The notes: generated from the letters alone by a model not told the origin. A stretch of DNA of 64,000 nucleotides from Bradyrhizobium sp. URHD0069 (GCF_000701345.1 NZ_JNIJ01000009.1:178718-242717); one strand, 5' to 3'; counted from the stretch's first letter, positions 8,673 to 19,358 are shown. Numbers and translations: made by a program.

Positions 8673-9446
8673 ATGGATATCATGACGGGCATTGGGCTCG
8701 TGTTCGGCATCATTGTCGTGTTGATGATGATTTTCATGGGTGGCGACCTGCACATGTTCATCAGCGAACATGCGATGATCATCATTTTCGGCGGATCGAT
8801 CGCCGCCACCATGATCCGCTTTCCGCTCAGCGCCATTTTGCACGGACTGCCGCTCGGTGCGAAATTTGCTTTCACGCTGAGCCGGCTGTCCGCGCGTGAT
8901 CTGGTCGACGAACTTGCCCGCATCGCGGAGATTTCGCGCAAGCAGGGACCGGTCGGCCTGGAAAAGGTCGAGACCGACGAACCGTTCCTCGCCAAGGGAA
9001 TTCGTTACGTCGCCGACGGCTACGATCTCGAATTCATTCGCGACAATCTCGAACGGGACCGCGATAACTTCCTGATGCATCTCGATGAAGGCGGGAAAAT
9101 CTACCGCGCCATCGGCGACTGCGCGCCGGCGTTCGGCATGATCGGCACCTTGATCGGCATGGTGCAGATGTTTGCCAACATGACCGACCCTTCGAAACTC
9201 GGTCCGTTCATGGCGACCGCGCTGCTGGCGACGCTTTACGGCGCGCTGATCGCCAACCTGTTCTGCCTGCCGATCGCCGACAAGCTGCATGGCAAACTAC
9301 TCGATGAGGAAACCAATCGCACCCTGATCATCGACGGCATTCTGATGATCCGGGATTCCAAAAGCCCGACGCTGGTTCGGGAAATGTTGCTGGCCTACTT
9401 GCCGGAAAAACACCGCCAGGAAGAAGGCGAGCCGGTACCGGCCTGA
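8673..9446 (+). CDS. motA: Flagellar motor stator protein MotA
   Basis: 257 residues from ATG 8673 (TTGGAG upstream); the longer frame from 8616 adds a non-hydrophobic leader and is less likely. Two N-terminal helices (MDIMTGIGLVFGIIVV and an IIIFGGSIAATMI segment) precede the cytoplasmic loop. A second helix pair contains APAFGMIGTLIGMVQM and LGPFMATALLATLYGALIANL, the MotA/TolQ/ExbB signature. With MotB it forms the ion-conducting stator that drives flagellar rotation. motB begins 33 bases downstream. Confidence 0.92.
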   Translation: MDIMTGIGLVFGIIVVLMMIFMGGDLHMFISEHAMIIIFGGSIAATMIRFPLSAILHGLPLGAKFAFTLSRLSARDLVDELARIAEISRKQGPVGLEKVETDEPFLAKGIRYVADGYDLEFIRDNLERDRDNFLMHLDEGGKIYRAIGDCAPAFGMIGTLIGMVQMFANMTDPSKLGPFMATALLATLYGALIANLFCLPIADKLHGKLLDEETNRTLIIDGILMIRDSKSPTLVREMLLAYLPEKHRQEEGEPVPA

Positions 9447-9479
9447 TCGGGCTGGTCACGTCGGTCCGGGAAACAAGCG

Positions 9480-10307
9480 ATGGCCAAGAAAAAACGCGGC
9501 GCTGGACATGCCGGAGGGCACGGCTGGTTCGTAACCTTCGCCGACCTCATGGGCTTGATGATGAGCTTCTTCGTGATGCTGGTCGCCTTTTCCAATCAGG
9601 ACCAGCAAAAGATGAAGATCGTCGCAGGCTCGATGCGGGAGGCGTTCGGCGTAACTCAAGGGCGTTATACCGGCGTCATCGAATCCGATGGCCTGCCGAC
9701 AAGACCGAAGCTGAAGAACGCGGCGCACATTCCGCCGGAGGAAGCATCCAATACGCCAACCCCGGATCAGCAGGAGCGGAGCCTCGCTGCCGGCGCCCGC
9801 CTGAAAATCGATCGTGAATTCGCGCTCGCCTCGGCGTCGTTGCGGCAGGCCTTGCAGGACATGCCGGAACTGACCGAAATTTCAAAGCACATCATGTTTG
9901 AGGAAACTAAAGCGGGCTTTAACCTGGAAATCGTCGACCAGGATGGCCGTTCGATGTTCCCCGATGGCTCGAAGGTTCCGTACGATCGCACACGCCGGCT
10001 CATTCAGAAACTTGCGGCTCCGCTGAAGGCGACGCCGCTGCGGATCTCGATCGTCGGTCACACCGCGGCAGGCTTGATCCCGACACGAAGCGACTACGGC
10101 GCTTTCGATCTTTCGGCGGATCGGGCTAACGCAGTACGCCAGATTCTCGAAAGAGAAGGCCTGCCGCCAGCCCACATTTTTGCGGTTTCCGGAAAAGCCG
10201 ACAGCCAGCCGCTGTTTCCCGACGATCCCTCACTGTCATCGAACCGACGCGTGACCATCACGCTGATGCGTGAAGATCCGCCGCTGCCGCCCGGCCTCAA
10301 GCCGTAA
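9480..10307 (+). CDS. motB: Flagellar motor stator protein MotB
   Basis: 275 residues. The single N-terminal membrane helix contains WFVTFADLMGLMMSFFVML, with Asp22 as the ion-carrying residue equivalent to E. coli Asp32. The C-terminal OmpA-like peptidoglycan-binding domain (about 140-265) includes RISIVGHTAAG, DLSADRANAVRQIL and SNRRVTITL. It anchors the stator to the cell wall. It directly follows motA, and no other flagellar genes are in the window. Confidence 0.93.
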   Translation: MAKKKRGAGHAGGHGWFVTFADLMGLMMSFFVMLVAFSNQDQQKMKIVAGSMREAFGVTQGRYTGVIESDGLPTRPKLKNAAHIPPEEASNTPTPDQQERSLAAGARLKIDREFALASASLRQALQDMPELTEISKHIMFEETKAGFNLEIVDQDGRSMFPDGSKVPYDRTRRLIQKLAAPLKATPLRISIVGHTAAGLIPTRSDYGAFDLSADRANAVRQILEREGLPPAHIFAVSGKADSQPLFPDDPSLSSNRRVTITLMREDPPLPPGLKP

Positions 10308-10463
10308 TTCTGTCGTACTACTATATTACCATTCATACGTCATCGCTTTGCGCGCAAGCCCTGCATCGTCATCGGTGCTATTTCGATCGATTGACATGGC
10401 TTCCAGGAAAGCGTCGATAGCCGGTCCGGATCAAAGCAACCGACAAAGCGTTCTTCCATCATC

Positions 10464-12362
10464 ATGACTGCCAGCGTCACATCATCCGAAGCCCATGAGG
10501 GGCCGGTTACGACTGGCTTCTGGGCGCTGACGCTGGGAAGTATCGGCGTGGTCTTTGGCGACATCGGAACCTCCCCGCTGTATGCGTTTCGCGAGGCTGT
10601 CGCCCGGGCAGCGGAAGGCCAACCGGTATCGCGGGTCATCGTGCTCGGTGTTTTGTCGCTCATCCTTTGGGCGCTCTTTATTGTCGTCACCGCAAAATAT
10701 GTTCTGCTGTTGCTGCGCGCCGACAATAACGGCGAGGGCGGTACGCTTTCGCTGATGGCGCTCGGTCAGCGTGCATTGGGCCGGAGAAGCTGGCCATTGC
10801 TGGCGCTGGGCGTCATCGGCGCTTCGATGTTCATCGGCGATTCCATGATCACGCCGGCGATTTCGGTGCTGTCCGCGGTCGAAGGTCTCAAGCTCGTGGC
10901 GCCGGCGCTTGAACACTATGTGGTGCCGCTGACGGTTTTGATCCTGGTCGTGCTGTTCTCGGTCCAGAGCGGCGGCACGGCTCGCGTCGCATCGGCCTTC
11001 GGGCCGGTCATGGTGGTCTGGTTCGCCACGATCGCGGTGATGGGCCTTGTCCATATCAGCGATGATCCGTCGGTGCTGGCCGCGATCAATCCCTGGTACG
11101 GGATTCAATTTCTGCTCTCCCACGGAACGATCGGATTGGTGACGTTGGGAGCGGTATTTCTCGTCGTGACCGGCGGCGAGGCGCTCTATGCGGATTTGGG
11201 TCATTTCGGACGCAAGCCGATCCAGGCCGGATGGTTTTATTTCGTGTTGCCAGCGCTTCTGATCAACTACTTCGGTCAGGGTGCGCTGGTGCTTGCCAAT
11301 CCTGCGGCGATTGAAAACCCGTTCTATCGGATGGTTCCGGAGATGCTGGTGCTGCCCCTGGTCGTCCTGGCGACCGCGGCGACCGTGATCGCGAGCCAGG
11401 CGGTGATCACGGGGGCGTATTCGCTGATGCGTCAGGCGGTGCAGCTCGGCCTGCTGCCGCGCTTCGAGGTCCGCTACACCTCTGAAACGCATGCAGGCCA
11501 GATTTATCTGCCGCGTGTGAACAGGCTGTTGCTGATCGGCGTATTGCTGCTGGTGCTGTTGTTCCGCACCTCAAGCGGGTTAGCCTCGGCCTACGGCATT
11601 GCCGTTTCTACCACCATGGTCGTCGACGGCATCATGGGCTTCGTCGTGATCTGGAAATTGTGGAATTGGCGCGCAGCTACCGTCGCGGCGGTGATTGTGC
11701 CGTTCGTTGTGGTCGACATGACCTTCCTCAGCGCCAATCTCTTGAAACTGCTCGAAGGCGCATGGGTGCCGCTGCTGTTCGGCCTTGTCATGGCGATCAC
11801 GATCTGGACCTGGCGCCGGGGTGTCGCGATCCTGACTGTCAAGACGCGGCGGATTGAAGTTCCTCTTGCGGATCTGATCAAGAGCCTGGAAAAGCGGCCG
11901 CCTCACATCGTGAGGGGCACGGCGGTTTTTCTGACCAGCGACCCGAGTTTCGTACCGACGGCGCTGCTGCACAATCTCAAGCACAACAAGGTGCTTCACG
12001 AGCACAATGTGATCCTGACCATCGAAACCGCGCAGACTCCGCGCGTCGACGTAGCCGAGCGCGTCCGGATGGAAAGTATCAGCGATAAATTTTCCACCGT
12101 CCGGCTGCGCTTCGGTTTCATGGAATCTCCGAACGTGCCGAAGGCGCTGGTGATCGCACGGAAGCTCGGCTGGCAGTTCGACATCATGGCGACATCGTTC
12201 TTCGTGTCGCGGCGCGCGCTGAAGCCGTCCGCGCAGTCTGGAATGCCGAAGTGGCAGGATCACCTGTTCATCGCGCTGAGCCGCTCGGCGAACGACGCCA
12301 CCGACTATTTCCAGATTCCAACCGGGCGTGTTGTCGAAGTCGGAACTCAGGTCACCATCTAA
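10464..12362 (+). CDS. kup: Kup-type potassium/proton symporter, first copy
   Basis: 632 residues with about twelve hydrophobic helices. The family signature [13 protein letters not shown] occurs near residue 30, and [14 protein letters not shown] and [19 protein letters not shown] mark the core. A soluble C-terminal domain begins after about residue 460 and ends [17 protein letters not shown]. It mediates low-rate K+ uptake across the inner membrane. It is a close paralogue of the next gene, separated by 118 bases with its own upstream space. Confidence 0.93.
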   Translation: MTASVTSSEAHEGPVTTGFWALTLGSIGVVFGDIGTSPLYAFREAVARAAEGQPVSRVIVLGVLSLILWALFIVVTAKYVLLLLRADNNGEGGTLSLMALGQRALGRRSWPLLALGVIGASMFIGDSMITPAISVLSAVEGLKLVAPALEHYVVPLTVLILVVLFSVQSGGTARVASAFGPVMVVWFATIAVMGLVHISDDPSVLAAINPWYGIQFLLSHGTIGLVTLGAVFLVVTGGEALYADLGHFGRKPIQAGWFYFVLPALLINYFGQGALVLANPAAIENPFYRMVPEMLVLPLVVLATAATVIASQAVITGAYSLMRQAVQLGLLPRFEVRYTSETHAGQIYLPRVNRLLLIGVLLLVLLFRTSSGLASAYGIAVSTTMVVDGIMGFVVIWKLWNWRAATVAAVIVPFVVVDMTFLSANLLKLLEGAWVPLLFGLVMAITIWTWRRGVAILTVKTRRIEVPLADLIKSLEKRPPHIVRGTAVFLTSDPSFVPTALLHNLKHNKVLHEHNVILTIETAQTPRVDVAERVRMESISDKFSTVRLRFGFMESPNVPKALVIARKLGWQFDIMATSFFVSRRALKPSAQSGMPKWQDHLFIALSRSANDATDYFQIPTGRVVEVGTQVTI

Positions 12363-12411
12363 GGATTTATGCATTTCTGCATGGCTTGGCATCCAAACCG
12401 GACTAGGCTAT

Positions 12412-12427
12412 GCCCCACACGCGGGGC
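12412..12427 (+). terminator. Short GC hairpin between the two kup genes
   Basis: GCCCC and GGGGC enclose a 6-base loop, 50 bases after the first kup stop. No U-tract follows, so it may be a weak terminator or mRNA 3' stabiliser. Confidence 0.3.
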
Positions 12428-12480
12428 TATATGCGCTTCGCTTCGCCATTGTCCCGTGAAGCATTTTTGAGGCCACTCCC

Positions 12481-14406
12481 ATGATCAGCGATGTCGTGAC
12501 GCCCGCCGCGGAAACGCCGGCGGCCAATGGGCATGGCGAAGCCCATTCCACTGCGGGATTCAAGGCTCTCATGCTCGGCAGCATCGGTGTCGTCTACGGC
12601 GACATCGGCACCAGTCCGCTTTACGCATTGCGCGAAGCCGTCGTGGCGGCCAGCGGGCACGCAGGCAGCGTCAATCCGCAGGCTGTGCTCGGCGTTTTGT
12701 CCCTGATCCTGTGGGCGCTGATCATCGTGGTGACGCTGAAATACGTCCTCATTCTGCTGCGCGCGGATAACAACGGCGAGGGCGGAACGCTGGCGCTGAT
12801 GGCGCTTGCGCAACGCGCGGTCGGCCATCGCGCCGGCGCAATCGTATTGCTTGGAATCATCAGCGGCGCGCTGTTTTATGGTGACGCGGTGCTCACGCCG
12901 GCGCTGTCGGTGCTTTCCGCCATCGAAGGTATCAAACTCGTCACCGTGGCGTTCGACCCGTATGTCGTGCCGCTGACGGTGATCATTTTGCTGGCGCTGT
13001 TCGCGGTGCAGTCGCGCGGCACGGCGCGCGTCGCCGCTTTCTTCGGGCCGGTAATGTGTATCTGGTTCGCCGTCATCGCGATCGCGGCGGTTCCCCCGAT
13101 CATGCGACAGCCCGAAGTCCTGCTTGCGCTAAATCCCTTTTATGCCGTCTCGTTCATGATCCATCACGGCATCATCGGGTTCGTGACGCTCGGCGCCGTG
13201 TTTCTCGCAGTCACCGGAGCTGAAGCGCTATATGCCGACCTCGGGCATTTTGGAAAACGACCTATCCAGACCGCCTGGCTTGCCATGGTACTGCCGTCGC
13301 TGGCGCTGAACTATCTGGGGCAGGGCGCACTGCTGATCGCCGATCCGAAAGCGATAGAGAACCCGTTCTTCCTGATGTTTCCGGATTGGGCACTGATACC
13401 GATGGTCGGCCTCGCCACGGCAGCGACCGTGATTGCGAGCCAGGCCGTGATCACCGGCGCCTATTCCTTGACGCGCCAAGCCATTCAGCTCGGTCTGCTG
13501 CCGAGATTTGAGATCCGCCACACGTCGGAGGCCCATTCAGGCCAGATCTATATCCCGCGGATCAACATGCTGCTGCTGATCAGCGTGATGCTGCTGGTAT
13601 TGATGTTCCGCTCGTCGAGTGCGCTGGCGTCGGCCTACGGCATTTCCGTGACCGGGACCATGGTGGTCACGGCGATGATGGGCTTTGTCGTCATCTGGAA
13701 AGTCTGGAGATGGTCGCCACTCGCGGCGGCGGCGCTGATTGCTCCATTTCTGTTTCTCGATCTGACGTTTCTCGCGGCGAACCTTTTGAAAGTATTCGAG
13801 GGCGGTTGGGTGCCGCTGGCCCTCGGGGCCGTCGTAATGCTGCTGATGTACACCTGGCGGCGGGGCAGCCGGCTGTTGTTTGAGAAATCCCGCAAGCTGG
13901 AGTTTCCGCTAGCCGATCTGGTGGCGATGCTGGAGAAGCGGCCCCCGCAGCGGGTTTCCGGCACCGCCGTATTCCTGACCAGCGATCCCGTCAGCGCACC
14001 GACCGCGCTGCTGCACAGTCTGAAGCACTACAAAGTGCTGCACGAGAAAAATGTCATCCTTACCATTGAGATCGCGCGAACGCCGCGGATCGACCTGTCC
14101 GAGCGGGTAAGACTGGAACAGATCAGCGAGACCTTCTCCAAGGTCACGCTGCGGTTCGGATTCATGGAGTCGCCTAACGTACCGAAAGCGCTGGCGATCG
14201 CGCGTAAGCTCGGTTGGCAATTCGATATCATGTCGACGTCGTTCTTCCTGTCGCGGCGTGCGCTCAAACCCGCCGCCCATTCCGGGATGCCGCGTTGGCA
14301 GGATCACCTTTTCATATCGCTCAGCCGCACCGCCAACGATGCGACCGACTATTTTCAAATTCCGAGCGGACGGGTGGTCGAGGTGGGAACGCAGGTGACC
14401 ATCTAA
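12481..14406 (+). CDS. kup: Kup-type potassium/proton symporter, second copy
   Basis: 641 residues, collinear with the first copy: [46 protein letters not shown] and a nearly identical C-terminus [17 protein letters not shown]. The N-terminus is longer and Ala-rich ([16 protein letters not shown]). The two genes clearly come from a tandem duplication but differ along the membrane part, which suggests retained and perhaps different kinetics rather than a recent copy. Confidence 0.93.
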   Translation: MISDVVTPAAETPAANGHGEAHSTAGFKALMLGSIGVVYGDIGTSPLYALREAVVAASGHAGSVNPQAVLGVLSLILWALIIVVTLKYVLILLRADNNGEGGTLALMALAQRAVGHRAGAIVLLGIISGALFYGDAVLTPALSVLSAIEGIKLVTVAFDPYVVPLTVIILLALFAVQSRGTARVAAFFGPVMCIWFAVIAIAAVPPIMRQPEVLLALNPFYAVSFMIHHGIIGFVTLGAVFLAVTGAEALYADLGHFGKRPIQTAWLAMVLPSLALNYLGQGALLIADPKAIENPFFLMFPDWALIPMVGLATAATVIASQAVITGAYSLTRQAIQLGLLPRFEIRHTSEAHSGQIYIPRINMLLLISVMLLVLMFRSSSALASAYGISVTGTMVVTAMMGFVVIWKVWRWSPLAAAALIAPFLFLDLTFLAANLLKVFEGGWVPLALGAVVMLLMYTWRRGSRLLFEKSRKLEFPLADLVAMLEKRPPQRVSGTAVFLTSDPVSAPTALLHSLKHYKVLHEKNVILTIEIARTPRIDLSERVRLEQISETFSKVTLRFGFMESPNVPKALAIARKLGWQFDIMSTSFFLSRRALKPAAHSGMPRWQDHLFISLSRTANDATDYFQIPSGRVVEVGTQVTI

Positions 14407-14544
14407 AATCTTCAGGTGTTTCGCTAATCGGCTTCTGGCGCTTGATTTTCGTCGCGTGAGAGGCGAGGTTGGCGCTGAAGGCGAGCAATCGGTATCCGTA
14501 ATTCGCTGAATTCGCTCGTAACAATGGATCGTTGGAGGATGTGA

Positions 14545-14871
14545 GTGGCGGACCAGGTTCACGATTTGACGCCGGAAGACGTATCGAAGGGGATGGCGGA
14601 GGGCGGCTTTCTTCTTGTCGACGTCCGCGAGCCGAACGAGGTGGCTGTCGAAGCCTATCCGGGGGCGGTCGTCGTTCCGCTTTCGAGTTTCGACCCGAAG
14701 GAAATTCCAGACCCCCACGGCAAGCAGGTGGTTTTTGCCTGCCGCTCCGGGAAAAGGTCGGTGACGGCATCGCTGGCCGCCCAAGCCGCCGGCTTGGCCT
14801 ACGACAAGCATCTTGCGGGCGGCATGCTGGCCTGGAAGGCCGCGGGATTGCCGACCAAGAGCGGCGGCTGA
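14545..14871 (+). CDS. Rhodanese-like domain protein
   Basis: 108 residues from a GTG 6 bases after GGAGGATG. A single rhodanese domain carries LVDVREPNEV at about 24-33 and the active-site loop ACRSGKRS with the sulfur-accepting Cys66. The C-terminal LAGGMLAWKAAGLP is typical of cytoplasmic single-domain sulfurtransferases. It is 7 bases upstream of the aminotransferase and so likely cotranscribed, possibly in sulfur amino-acid metabolism. Confidence 0.88.
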   Translation: MADQVHDLTPEDVSKGMAEGGFLLVDVREPNEVAVEAYPGAVVVPLSSFDPKEIPDPHGKQVVFACRSGKRSVTASLAAQAAGLAYDKHLAGGMLAWKAAGLPTKSGG

Positions 14872-14878
14872 CCGTTCC

Positions 14879-16042
14879 ATGACTTCCATGAACAAGGTCT
14901 TTGCGGACCTTCCCGTCACGGTCTTCGAGGCGATGTCGCAACTCGCGCGCGACAACAACGCCATCAATCTTGGCCAGGGCTTCCCTGACGATCCCGGCCC
15001 GGAGGACATTCGCCGCGCGGCGGCGGATGCGGTCATGGACGGCTACAACCAATACCCGTCGATGATGGGTATTCCGGAATTGCGCCAGGCGATCTCGGCC
15101 CATTACGGGCGCTGGCACGGCCTCGTGCTCGATCCCACGAGTGAGGTGATGGTGACCTCAGGCGGCACCGAAGCGCTGACAAGCGCGATTCTTGCCGTGG
15201 TCGAACCTGGCGACGAGGTCATTGTTTTCCAGCCGGTATACGACTCCTACCTGCCGATCATCCGCCAGGCCGGCGGCATCCCGCGCCTGGTGCGCCTCGA
15301 ACCGCCGTATTGGCGGCTGACGGAGGAGGCGCTGCAAAGTGTCTTCAATCACAAGACCAAGGCCGTCCTCTTCAACAATCCGCTCAATCCTGCCGCCGTG
15401 GTCTATCCGCGCGAGGACCTTGAGCTGCTGGCGCGCTTCTGTCAGGAGTTCGATACGATCGCGATCTGCGACGAGGTCTGGGAGCATGTGATCTTCGACG
15501 GCCGGAAGCACATTCCGCTGATTGCCATTCCGGGAATGCGCGAACGCACCATCAAGGTCGGCTCCGCTGGCAAGATTTTTTCGCTAACCGGCTGGAAGAT
15601 CGGCTTTGTTTGCGCCGCGCCGCCGCTGTTGCGGGTCGCTGCGAAGGTACACCAGTTTTTGACCTTCACCACCGCGCCCAATCTTCAGGTCGCGGTCGCC
15701 TACGGGCTCGGCAAGCCCGAGGATTATTTTTTCGACATGCGCAAGCAGCTAGCGCGAAGCCGCGACCGTCTCACCGAGGGATTGGAGAAGATCGGCTTCC
15801 CGGTTCTTCGCTCACAAGGCACCTATTTCCTCACAGTCGATCTTTCGCCGCTCGGCCTCAACGAAACCGACGAGGCGTTCTGCAAGCGCATTGTGACTGA
15901 CTACAAGGTCGCGGCCATCCCGGTGTCGGCCTTCTACGAAAAGGATCCGGTGACATCGGTCGTGCGTTTTTGCTTCGCCAAGAAAGATGCCACCCTCGAC
16001 ACCGCGCTGGAGCGCCTGTCGGACGCGGTGCACCGCCGATAA
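14879..16042 (+). CDS. Class I/II pyridoxal-phosphate aminotransferase (methionine/kynurenine aminotransferase-like)
   Basis: 387 residues from ATG 14879 (ATG 14888 also possible). Fold type I markers are NLGQGFPD near residue 32, SGGTEALTSA, NNPLNPAA, the CDEVWEH Asp and the PLP lysine in SAGKIFSLTGWKIG (Lys about 232). This set matches the YbdL/kynurenine-aminotransferase subfamily, which transaminates methionine, phenylalanine or kynurenine. An adjacent rhodanese gene makes a sulfur amino-acid role attractive but unproven. Confidence 0.88.
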   Translation: MTSMNKVFADLPVTVFEAMSQLARDNNAINLGQGFPDDPGPEDIRRAAADAVMDGYNQYPSMMGIPELRQAISAHYGRWHGLVLDPTSEVMVTSGGTEALTSAILAVVEPGDEVIVFQPVYDSYLPIIRQAGGIPRLVRLEPPYWRLTEEALQSVFNHKTKAVLFNNPLNPAAVVYPREDLELLARFCQEFDTIAICDEVWEHVIFDGRKHIPLIAIPGMRERTIKVGSAGKIFSLTGWKIGFVCAAPPLLRVAAKVHQFLTFTTAPNLQVAVAYGLGKPEDYFFDMRKQLARSRDRLTEGLEKIGFPVLRSQGTYFLTVDLSPLGLNETDEAFCKRIVTDYKVAAIPVSAFYEKDPVTSVVRFCFAKKDATLDTALERLSDAVHRR

Positions 16043-16050
16043 AGGTTGAG

Positions 16051-17166
16051 ATGATGCACGGCGAGACTTGCATGCAAATTCGATTCGTTGCCGCGATCGC
16101 TGCGATATTGGCATGGCTTTCGCTGCCCGCGCATGCGGAGGAGCGCACCGTCAATTTCTACAACTGGTCCAACTACATCGCGCCGGGCGTGCTCGAAGAC
16201 TTCACCAAGCAGACCGGCATCAAGGTCGTCTACGACACGTTTGACGCCAACGAGACGCTGGAGACACGATTGCTGGCCGGGAAGTCCGGCTATGATGTTG
16301 TCGTTCCCACCGGTTATTTCCTGCAGCGTCAAATCGCGGCGCGTGTTTTCCAGAAGCTCGATAAGTCGAAGCTGCCCAACCTCGCCAACGCCTGGCCGGC
16401 AGTCACCGAGCGGCTGGCCACCTATGATCCCGGCAATCAGTACGGCGCCAATTATATGTGGGGCACGACCGGCATAGGCTACAACGTCAAGACGGTGCAA
16501 AAAGTTCTCGGCGGAGATGCCAGGATCGACAGCTGGGATATCGTCTTCAAGCCGGAGAACCTGGCCAAATTCAAAGATTGCGGCATTCACATGCTGGATT
16601 CCGCCGACGATATTTTTCCGGCGGCATTGAGCTATCTCGGGCTCGAACCGAATTCGACCAAACAGGCGGACCTGGAAAAGGCTGCCGATCTCGTCGTGAA
16701 AATCAGACCCTATGTCCGCAAGTTTCATTCGTCGGAATACCTGAGCGCATTGGCGACCGGCGAGATTTGCTTCGTGGTGGGGTGGTCGGGCGACATCATG
16801 CAGGCGCGAAGCCGCGCGGCGGAGGCCAAAAACAACGTCGAGATCGGCTATGCGATCCCGAAAGAAGGCGCGCAGATGTTTTTCGACAATCTTGCGATTC
16901 CGGCCGATGCGAAGAACGTCGCGGAGGCCTACGAGCTGATCAATTACCTTTATCGGCCCGAGGTCGCGGCAAAGAATTCCGAATTTCTGTCCTACGCCAA
17001 CGGCAATTTGGCAAGCCAGAAGCTGGTCGATCCGAAAATCCTCAACGACAAAAACATCTACCCGGATGAGGCGACACTGCAGAAGCTGTTCGTGATCACC
17101 GCGCACGACCCGGCCACACAGCGGATCATCAACCGGCTCTGGACGCGGGTGAAGACGGGACGGTGA
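16051..17166 (+). CDS. Polyamine-type ABC transporter substrate-binding protein (PotF/SpuD-like)
   Basis: 371 residues from ATG 16051 (16054 or 16072 also possible). A signal peptide ends near LPAHAEE. The mature start VNFYNWSNYIAPGVLEDF, then YDVVVPTGYFLQRQI, MWGTTGIGYN and DNLAIPADAKNVAEAYELINYL are hallmarks of PotD/PotF putrescine/spermidine binders. No permease or ATPase genes of such a system follow. It therefore works with components encoded elsewhere, or serves as an orphan receptor. Confidence 0.9.
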   Translation: MMHGETCMQIRFVAAIAAILAWLSLPAHAEERTVNFYNWSNYIAPGVLEDFTKQTGIKVVYDTFDANETLETRLLAGKSGYDVVVPTGYFLQRQIAARVFQKLDKSKLPNLANAWPAVTERLATYDPGNQYGANYMWGTTGIGYNVKTVQKVLGGDARIDSWDIVFKPENLAKFKDCGIHMLDSADDIFPAALSYLGLEPNSTKQADLEKAADLVVKIRPYVRKFHSSEYLSALATGEICFVVGWSGDIMQARSRAAEAKNNVEIGYAIPKEGAQMFFDNLAIPADAKNVAEAYELINYLYRPEVAAKNSEFLSYANGNLASQKLVDPKILNDKNIYPDEATLQKLFVITAHDPATQRIINRLWTRVKTGR

Positions 17167-17167
17167 C

Positions 17168-17290
17168 GCCGTCATTGCGAGCCAACGGGTCGCGCGAATG
17201 CGCGCCCGATGACAGGCTCCGCGAAGCCATCCAGAAATCGCGAACGATGAAAATAACTGGGTTGCTTCGTCGCTGACGCTCCCCGCGACG
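17168..17290 (+). repeat. Intergenic repeat, copy A
   Basis: Begins GCCGTCATTGCGAGCC and continues with GGTCGCGCGAATGCGCGCCCG and GATGACAGGCTCCGCGAAGC. The same block occurs in inverse orientation at 51391-51510, nearly identical over its first 70 bases or so. The right part of this copy has diverged. It separates convergent genes. Confidence 0.75.
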
Positions 17291-17307
17291 AAATGATAGG
17301 CTAGGGC

Positions 17308-18240
17308 TCATCGCCAGCGGCGATGCAGCCACAGCCATTGATCCGGGTATTCGCGAATCCAGCCCTCGATCACCGAGGTAATCGCCTGCATCGTGCCCTG
17401 AATGTCGATTTGGCCCGTGGCATCACGCACCGGTTTTACCTCCTCAGATATTTCAGCGCGAAAACGATGGCCGGGCAGGCGGATAATTCGGGCACCGTGA
17501 ATTGGACACTCCACCTGCCGCAGCAATCGGGCCAGCATGGGATTGGCTTTGGTTTTGCGGCCGAAGAACGTCACCTCAACGCCGTTGGTAAGATATTGGT
17601 CGACCAACATGGCGACGTGCTGGCCCTTCTGCAAAGCTTCCGCAAGCCTGAACGGCGCATCACGGCCGGCCGGAATCAGCGTGCCCATTTTGACGGCGCG
17701 GATCTCCTGGATGATGCGATCGGCGGAGGCGATGTTCGGCCGCCGATAGAGGATCGCTGCGTCCAGCCCGTGCGCGACGGCAGCCAGCGCAGGCATCTCC
17801 CAGTTGCCGAGGTGGCTTGCAAAGATCAGCGCGGGCTTGCCGTCGAGCTGCAGCTGCGCAAACAACTCATGGGTGCGCGGCGGGATTTCGATGCGGCTAT
17901 CTTGGGGATGCGCGGGATCATGCTCCCAGATGTGATCGAGATGCGCGAACTCAGCGCCGACGCGACCGAGATTGTCCCAGACGCCCGTGAGAATGGTCTC
18001 GATCTCCTCGGGTGATTTCTCCGGGAATGCTGCGGTCAAGTTGGCGCGGCCGATGCGTTGTTCGCGCATCATTGGCCCGATCAGGCGGGCGATCCGGCCG
18101 AACAGGTTAGCGGTCTTGATCGGATCGAAGTAGCGGGTGGTGCGCAGAATTCCAACCGTCAATGCACCGACGGCGCCTTCGCCGAGCGGCTTGATCGCGT
18201 CGCGAAGTCGGGCCCTGGTGCGCAGCAGCAGCGGATGCAT
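17308..18240 (-). CDS. lpxXL: Lipid A very-long-chain acyltransferase
   Basis: 310 residues starting at the ATG that overlaps the dehydrogenase stop (TGATG); the frame is open further upstream but only as shadow sequence. It is an HtrB/MsbB-family acyltransferase. An N-terminal amphipathic/membrane segment is followed by the catalytic HX4E motif in ASHLGNWEM and by MLVDQYLTNGVEVTFFGR. Last gene of the acpXL cluster, it should transfer the VLCFA from AcpXL to lipid A at the inner membrane. Confidence 0.9.
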   Translation of the reverse strand: MHPLLLRTRARLRDAIKPLGEGAVGALTVGILRTTRYFDPIKTANLFGRIARLIGPMMREQRIGRANLTAAFPEKSPEEIETILTGVWDNLGRVGAEFAHLDHIWEHDPAHPQDSRIEIPPRTHELFAQLQLDGKPALIFASHLGNWEMPALAAVAHGLDAAILYRRPNIASADRIIQEIRAVKMGTLIPAGRDAPFRLAEALQKGQHVAMLVDQYLTNGVEVTFFGRKTKANPMLARLLRQVECPIHGARIIRLPGHRFRAEISEEVKPVRDATGQIDIQGTMQAITSVIEGWIREYPDQWLWLHRRWR

Positions 18241-19262
18241 CAGAAGCCAACGACGATTTTGCCGAACACCTGCCGGCTTTCCATGCGCTTCAGCGCAAGG
18301 GCAACGTCTTCGATCGGCACTTCGGTGTCGATCACCGGATGCATCCCGCCGGCCATCTTGTCGAGGCTTTCCGCAATATTGCGCATCGTCGCACCGAACG
18401 ACCCGAAGATGCGATATTGCTGCTGAAATAACTGCATCAGATTGAGCGTCGTGGTCGGTCCGGAGGTCGAGCCACAGGTCACCAGCCGGCCGCCACGCGT
18501 CAAGCAAAGCAGGGAACCGTTGAACGTGTCGGCACCCACGTGCTCGAACACCACGTCGACGCCCTTCTTTTTTGTGATTCTGCGGGTCTCGTGCTCGAAG
18601 CGGTCCTTGCGATAGTTGATGACGTGGTCGGCGCCGAGTGCCTTCACTCCGTCGATCTTGGAATCATCGCCGACCGTGGTGATGACGGTGCAGCCGATCG
18701 CCTTGGCCATCATGATGGCGACGGTGCCAATGCCGGAGCCCCCGGCATGCACCAGAACGGTTTCACCGCCTTGCAGGTTTGCATTGTCGAACAGCATGTG
18801 TTGCACCGTCGAGAACGCGATCGGCGCGCAGGCTGCGTCGCGTTCGCTGACGCCGGCTGGCACTGCAATCACCAGCCGTTCCGATAGGTTCATATATTCG
18901 CGCGCAAAACCGTCGACATGGAAGCCCATGATGCCCGCGACGTTTTCGCAGAGATTGTCGCGGCCTTCCTCGCAGGCACGACAGACGCCGCAGGTGAGGG
19001 CGCCGTACATGACGACCGGTTGTCCCGGCTTGAACCGCGTGACGCCTTCGCCGACGGCGGCGATTTCGCCGGAGGCCTCCGCGCCGACCACCAGCGGCAG
19101 CTTCCGCTTCGCAAACGCCATGCCGCGATAGCCCCAGACATCAATGTGATTGAGCGCCACCGCCTTCACTCGGATCTGTACTTCGCCTGCGGCTGGAGGT
19201 GGCGGGGCAGGTATCTCCGCGACCACCAGCTGACGGTCGGCGACAAGAGTGAGCGCACGCAT
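18240..19262 (-). CDS. adh2XL: Zinc-binding medium-chain dehydrogenase of the VLCFA cluster
   Basis: 340 residues from the ATG at 19262 (MRALTLVADRQ), preceded by GGAGA; 27 extra upstream codons are probably untranslated. Features are the catalytic-domain AEASGEIAAVGEGV, a Cys-rich zinc lobe CGVCRACEEGRDNLC, and the nucleotide site HAGGSGIGTVAIMMAKAIG. This alcohol dehydrogenase/quinone reductase type gene is a standard member of rhizobial acpXL operons. Its exact step, possibly a reduction in VLCFA synthesis, is not settled. Confidence 0.88.
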   Translation of the reverse strand: MRALTLVADRQLVVAEIPAPPPPAAGEVQIRVKAVALNHIDVWGYRGMAFAKRKLPLVVGAEASGEIAAVGEGVTRFKPGQPVVMYGALTCGVCRACEEGRDNLCENVAGIMGFHVDGFAREYMNLSERLVIAVPAGVSERDAACAPIAFSTVQHMLFDNANLQGGETVLVHAGGSGIGTVAIMMAKAIGCTVITTVGDDSKIDGVKALGADHVINYRKDRFEHETRRITKKKGVDVVFEHVGADTFNGSLLCLTRGGRLVTCGSTSGPTTTLNLMQLFQQQYRIFGSFGATMRNIAESLDKMAGGMHPVIDTEVPIEDVALALKRMESRQVFGKIVVGF

Positions 19263-19358
19263 AACGCCGTTTCTCCGGCAGGACGAAGGATTTCCGATCG
19301 CGTGCGTATCGCCTGATAGCCCGATGACGTCAATCGTCGACATTGGAAGGAGCGCCGG

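Noticed and set aside
10482..11492. 336-codon minus-strand frame over the first kup
   Set aside because: Shadow of kup; composition is Arg/His/Gln-rich and no domain is visible.
13909..15036. 375-codon minus-strand frame over kup/rhodanese
   Set aside because: Crosses three supported plus-strand features and has no family motif.
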